Assembly (NCBI GenBank): GCA_049515655.1
Contig: JBEKTW010000003.1
Coordinates: 176,856-240,855 of the forward strand
Source of the DNA: JBEKTW01 sp049515655
GTDB lineage: Bacteria > Bacteroidota > Ignavibacteria > UBA10030 > SZUA-254
Reading direction: 5' to 3'
DNA length: 64,000 bases
Part shown: piece by piece, positions 60,484 to 64,000 of the stretch
Layout: the number at the start of each line of letters is the position of its first letter
How positions within the stretch are numbered: position 1 is the stretch's first letter
Position numbers and translations under genes: made by a program
The notes under the pieces: model-generated
Databases searched by the model: none
Told to the model about the DNA's origin: nothing
What the model saw: only the letters and a program-made list of their open reading frames with translations

Positions 60484-60567
60484 TCCAGGATTTCAGAATT
60501 AACAGAATTGTTCGCGCTCTTTTTCATTCGGAAAATTCTCTCATTTTGTGAATTCTGATTCTGACTT
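60425..60567. repeat. A/T-rich inverted element type C, copy 2
   Basis: Like copy 1 at 59123-59228, but with an internal tandem duplication of the unit TCCAGGATT(G/T)(T/C)AGAATTAACAG (two units, 60448-60516). Ends CTGATTCTGAC. Confidence 0.65.
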
Positions 60568-60671
60568 TCTACTGATAGACCAATCGCCCGCGAGCAACAC
60601 TAGCGTCCGAAGGACCCATCCGGTGAGCGAAGTGTTTCTTGATCGTGACAATTCCCCGTTGCAGTCGCTCG

Positions 60672-62891
60672 CTATCTCAGCAAAACGAGTTTTTTCGTGT
60701 CAGTAAACGAACCGGCCTGCAAACGATAGAAATAAACACCACTTGGCAATTCCGCCGCATTCCATTGTCGGGTGTAATTACCTGCCGGCATTTCTTCAGA
60801 GACAATTGTTGATTTCTCTCTTCCAAGAAGATCGTACACCTTGAATGAGACAAATGAACGTATCGGGATGCTAAAGGAGATATTTGTTACTGGGTTGAAC
60901 GGGTTGGGATAATTTTGAGACAACAATTGAGAGGATATCTCTTGTTGCATTTCTACTTTTATTCCTGTAACAAAAGCTGTATAATGCAAAAGAGTCATTC
61001 CAACACCGGCCGCCCAAATGTTTAAAGTATTACCTTCTCGATATGATGCAATGCTGAATAAAGTATTTCCGGTATAAGTTGGAATGTCATAAACGTAACT
61101 ATCTCCCTGCCTGAATTGAGTCAGACCTCCATCATCTCCTGCTGCAACCGTAACAACACCTCCAAAATAATTTCCTTCCCTATACGTCAGAATATCCTCT
61201 GTTTGGGAAGAATACGGTTTATCAACAAATTCCCATGTTAACCCGCCGTCAGTCGTATATGCCATCTTTTTGTACTGCCCTCCCCATATTGATAACCAGC
61301 CGTTCAATGAATCAACAAAATCAAACGCACTAGAAGCCCCTTCTACCGGAAATAATGTCCAGGTTTTGGCAGTATCTCTCGATAACCAGGCTCCATCTTG
61401 ATTCGCAAACCATATATGCCCGGGGTCTGTAAATTTGATTTTATTAAGTGATGAAATGAAAGGCCTGTTATTAATAGTGTGTTTGTTCCAGGTATTCCCG
61501 GCGTCCGTGGTAACATAATTAAAAGTAGTATCGTTTTCCCAGACTTCAAAAACAATTCCTATGCTTGAATCAAGGAATTGAATTCCCCTCATCTGTTCGA
61601 TATGATTGCTTAATTTAAAAGAGAGCCATGAATTGCCGCCGTCGGTTGATTTAAATATTGAGTCGTATCCTGTTATCCAAACATGTAATGAATCCAGCAT
61701 GTCCAATCCGGAAAAAGATTGCGAAGAGGATTCATACAATACTTTCCAACTGCGCCCGCCGTCTAGGGTTTTATAGATTGAGTTGCCGCCGACCCCCATG
61801 CCTATGTTCTCAGAAGCGAAATCTATTTTTCTGAAATTTCCCTTAAGAGATTTCCCGACCCTCTTCCATGTAATTCCTCCATTACTCGTAACCCAAAAAT
61901 CGGGGCCCGCAAGAAATCCCTTGGTAGAATTCAGAAATTTTATTGTAAACGAATAGTCAAAGTACTGGTCAACCTGAACGAATTGCCAGTTTTGTCCGCT
62001 GTCAGTAGAATAAAGTACTCTGCCGCTGCCGTCAACAGCAAAAATATTTATGCCGTCCGGTGAAGAAATAGACTTGACCGGATATTCGTGCAAAGAATCG
62101 GAATATTGAAGTGTCCAGGTGACTCCGCCGTCTGTGGTTTTATAGATTCTGTCCGATTCTGCGCCTAACCATCCGACTGAATCGTTGAAAAATGAAATTG
62201 TTTGAGAATTATACGGAAGGCCACACCACAACGTATCCCACATGCTTCCTGCGTCATCGCTTTTCAGGATGTAAGAAACTGAATCGGAAATGACACCTGC
62301 ACGTTTTGCCGCGTCACTGGAGCCCAGTGCCAATATTCTGCCTCCGGGTAATCGCTGGAACTGCACAACGCTGCCAAAAGGAACAGATACATCAATATCA
62401 AAGAAATAAGGAGTCTTGTATGTCTCAGTCCAATGACCAAAGAAATTATCCAGCTTGCTTATGATTCCGTTTGTCTGTGATTTTATAATGACCGAAGATG
62501 ACAGCGGGAGAAATGCCAATGCGTCACCCATATATACATTTCCTTCATCCCAGTGTAATCCGCCATCGGTGGTGAAGATAAAACTGATATTATCGTCAAT
62601 GTGGGAATACGGAGAGATTGCAAAACCGTTTTGGCTGTCCAGAAATTTTATTTCTGAAAAGACATTCCTTTGATAGTGGGCTTTGATCTTCCAGGTATTA
62701 CCTCCATCCGTTGTCATTAAGACACTCCCTGCGCTGTTGACGACAAATCCGGTCGATTCATTCAAGAAAAGGATGTCGTTAATCTGATCAGCTGGGATAT
62801 CCGGATAGCGCAATTCCCATTGTGCGGTCAGAGCGTTTACAATGAACACCGTAACAAAGCTCGCAACAAGATATGGCCGAGAACATTTCAC
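60672..62891 (-). CDS. Secreted YCF48/BNR-repeat protein with type IX sorting tail
   Basis: 739 residues. A signal peptide (YLVASFVTVFIVNALTAQ) is followed by about ten beta-propeller repeats of the YCF48/photosystem-assembly type, each with an Asp-box-like TTDGGNTW (LMTTDGGNTWKI, YKTTDGGVTWTL, FKSTDGGNSWLSF). The end is a type IX secretion sorting domain: SQNYPNPFNPVTNISFSIP, FKVYDLLGREKSTIVSEEMP, NAAELPSGVYFYRLQAG, TKKLVLLR. It should be exported and attached to or released from the cell surface. The start is a GTG at 62891. It lies between attC-like elements A2 and A1. Confidence 0.9.
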   Translation of the reverse strand: MKCSRPYLVASFVTVFIVNALTAQWELRYPDIPADQINDILFLNESTGFVVNSAGSVLMTTDGGNTWKIKAHYQRNVFSEIKFLDSQNGFAISPYSHIDDNISFIFTTDGGLHWDEGNVYMGDALAFLPLSSSVIIKSQTNGIISKLDNFFGHWTETYKTPYFFDIDVSVPFGSVVQFQRLPGGRILALGSSDAAKRAGVISDSVSYILKSDDAGSMWDTLWCGLPYNSQTISFFNDSVGWLGAESDRIYKTTDGGVTWTLQYSDSLHEYPVKSISSPDGINIFAVDGSGRVLYSTDSGQNWQFVQVDQYFDYSFTIKFLNSTKGFLAGPDFWVTSNGGITWKRVGKSLKGNFRKIDFASENIGMGVGGNSIYKTLDGGRSWKVLYESSSQSFSGLDMLDSLHVWITGYDSIFKSTDGGNSWLSFKLSNHIEQMRGIQFLDSSIGIVFEVWENDTTFNYVTTDAGNTWNKHTINNRPFISSLNKIKFTDPGHIWFANQDGAWLSRDTAKTWTLFPVEGASSAFDFVDSLNGWLSIWGGQYKKMAYTTDGGLTWEFVDKPYSSQTEDILTYREGNYFGGVVTVAAGDDGGLTQFRQGDSYVYDIPTYTGNTLFSIASYREGNTLNIWAAGVGMTLLHYTAFVTGIKVEMQQEISSQLLSQNYPNPFNPVTNISFSIPIRSFVSFKVYDLLGREKSTIVSEEMPAGNYTRQWNAAELPSGVYFYRLQAGSFTDTKKLVLLR

Positions 62892-63109
62892 TATATCATT
62901 TCTTCAATCTGTGATTTGTTGTAACGACTCCATAGGGCAATTGCAGCTAACGTCCCACAAAAAACGCCGCCGTTCTCCAAATCCACTCATACACCAATCG
63001 CCGTGAGCAATACGGTCGAACAAGGACAATTATTTTCTTTCAGAGAGCGAGTGTCATGCTTTTTCGGTGTTATGCGAAGTGGGCTGTTCACATTATCTTC
63101 CGAAAAGTT
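62892..63109. other. Spacer with attC-like element A2
   Basis: Between two minus-strand genes. It contains the 77-bp element at 62945-63021 and GTGTTATGCGAAGTGGGC near 63069, which resembles the GTTATGCG edge of element A3. Nothing else recognised. Confidence 0.5.
62945..63021 (-). repeat. 77-bp attC-like element A2
   Basis: Minus strand: left edge GTTCGAC, core GGCGATTGGTGTATGAGTGG, right edge ACGTTAGCT. The core is identical to A1 and nearly so to A3, while the arms differ. Confidence 0.5.
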
Positions 63110-63805
63110 CTAAATGTCGTTCTTGGTACGGATCATCTGGCAAAATAGGCTCGATTCATCTACTTCTACTATTGTCGTAGCCACGTTGAGCCCGGATGTA
63201 AGCGCTAGAAAACGATCTCGTCCTACTGTGGAAGACGTGAATCCATCCTTGCAAACAATCACTCCATCTCTGGTATTGGCAAAGTCGATTTCCCCCAAGA
63301 GCCCCTCCTCCGATTGTCGACGAAACCATTCAAGGCGATTTTCCCAGAACCTTTCTGAATAACTTGAAAAGAGAATCGTTCCTCCATGCTTTGCCACTCG
63401 AATGCTTTCCCCAATGAGGCGTTCCTGGTCAACGTGGAACGCCGATATACCATTCTGGATGCAGACAACTACATCAAAAGTCCGACCAAGAAAAGCAAGG
63501 TGAGCTGCATCCATTGGGAGCAGCAAACAGTTTCGAGTACTGCACAGCAAGGTCTGTCCATGCATTAAGCTGGAGATAGAAGTATCGACGCCCACAACAC
63601 ATCCCGCTTTCTTGGCGAACCTAGCCATGACCCGTCCGTAACCGCAGCCTAATTCCAACACTAGGTCACCGGGACTGATTCTCTCAAGAACAAAATCGAC
63701 TTCCGCGTCAAGATACTGCCTAATACGTTGTGATGCGATTTCGTAGCATCTCTGGAGCCGTTCTGCAGAGAGTCTTTCTACATAGTAGTTATTCACACAG
63801 TCCAT
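63110..63805 (-). CDS. SAM-dependent methyltransferase (class I)
   Basis: 231 residues starting at ATG 63805, five bases after the GTTATGC edge of the attC-like element A3. A frame extending to 63862 merely translates that element (MVYEWIR...). Motif I is LVLELGCGYGRVMARFAKKAG, followed by VVGVDTSISSL, LLLPMDAAHLAFLGRTFDVV and ESIRVAKHGGTILFSSYSERF, a normal class-I methyltransferase order. The substrate is unknown. It has cassette-like placement, with a recombination-type element on each side. Confidence 0.85.
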   Translation of the reverse strand: MDCVNNYYVERLSAERLQRCYEIASQRIRQYLDAEVDFVLERISPGDLVLELGCGYGRVMARFAKKAGCVVGVDTSISSLMHGQTLLCSTRNCLLLPMDAAHLAFLGRTFDVVVCIQNGISAFHVDQERLIGESIRVAKHGGTILFSSYSERFWENRLEWFRRQSEEGLLGEIDFANTRDGVIVCKDGFTSSTVGRDRFLALTSGLNVATTIVEVDESSLFCQMIRTKNDI

Positions 63806-63808
63806 TTC

Positions 63809-63886
63809 GCATAACGTCCCACAAAACAACGCACCACACTTGCGAATCCACTCATAGACCAATCGCCCGTTGCAAAAGTGTTGAGC
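63809..63886 (-). repeat. 78-bp attC-like element A3
   Basis: Minus strand: GCTCAAC (RYYYAAC), spacer, CAACG, core GGCGATTGGTCTATGAGTGG, CGTTG, spacer, GTTATGC. The CAACG/CGTTG pair and the GC..AAC/GTT..GC edges can fold as the two stems of an attC site. The next gene starts immediately after it. Confidence 0.5.
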
Positions 63887-64000
63887 GAGTTTTTAGCATG
63901 ACTTTTCCGGGATCGTTGATGGTCGTCTCAGCCGCGGTTCACCTTTATTGTCTGAATCAGAATTTCCAGGATTGTAGAATTAACAGAATTGTTCGTGCTC
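63880..64000. repeat. 121-bp direct repeat, copy 2 (runs off the window)
   Basis: Identical to 60363-60483. The identity may continue past the window end. It includes the start of another type C A/T-rich element. Confidence 0.9.

Noticed and set aside
60292..63886. CRISPR array
   Set aside because: The repeats are 77-78 bp, few, and separated by whole genes rather than uniform short spacers; no cas genes.

Overview
The window looks like a chromosomal piece of an uncultured member of the Bacteroidota/Chlorobiota/Ignavibacteriota group. The evidence is a C-terminal type IX secretion sorting tail (NYPNPFNP...) on the 60.7-62.9 kb protein, families typical of that group (DUF2851, DUF4175, DUF4159, DUF5916), UbiE/MenG suggesting menaquinone, and a cell-wall/division (dcw) cluster ending murC-murB-ftsQ-ftsA-ftsZ. 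No rRNA, CRISPR array, transposase or integrase was seen.

Layout. 0-7.5 kb: the end of an S9 peptidase, a four-helix-bundle protein, pyrF and a DUF2851 protein on +, facing a DUF4159/DUF4175 pair on -. 7.6-27.6 kb: one long minus-strand dcw cluster, mraZ-rsmH-ftsL-ftsI-murE-murF-mraY-murD-ftsW-murG-murC-murB-ftsQ-ftsA-ftsZ, mostly with overlapping or nearly touching genes. Four unrelated genes are embedded in it: a YD-repeat-like secreted protein, a small exported protein, a PH-like membrane protein and a half-size TSUP transporter. A sigma70-like promoter followed by MraZ-type binding repeats precedes mraZ. 27.7-31 kb: a phosphoesterase, then palindrome-rich intergenic DNA around a TSUP transporter.

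30.9-35.0 kb is the most distinctive module: a RecA-fold protein with a degenerate P-loop, a 90-residue helical protein, a family-B DNA polymerase with damaged exonuclease and motif C residues, and a LexA-like self-cleaving repressor. Matching ACGACA-N4-TGTCGT palindromes sit in the promoters of the polymerase operon and of the repressor gene. This has the layout of a damage-inducible polymerase cassette, analogous to lexA-imuA-imuB-dnaE2 but built on a PolB2-like polymerase.

35-41 kb: an ECF sigma factor/anti-sigma/HEAT-TPR operon, a DUF5916 outer-membrane protein and ubiE. 41-43.1 kb: rlmD, then a tRNA locus where an intact tRNA-Gly lies inside the disrupted remains of another tRNA-Gly, followed by tRNA-Val. 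43-52 kb: housekeeping genes (NTP phosphatase, NicO transporter, SpoU methyltransferase, Nudix, ndk, rhodanese, sucD, tatA, purQ, purS, pssA, psd, purC). 52-57 kb: two large secreted proteins that appear to concern polysaccharide. 57.3-64 kb: a mosaic accessory region with a tRNA-Gln, a damaged second tRNA-Gln end, an hsdM fragment, a membrane ORF split by TGA, and genes separated by repeated 77-78 bp, about 37 bp and about 105 bp elements, resembling a gene-cassette array.
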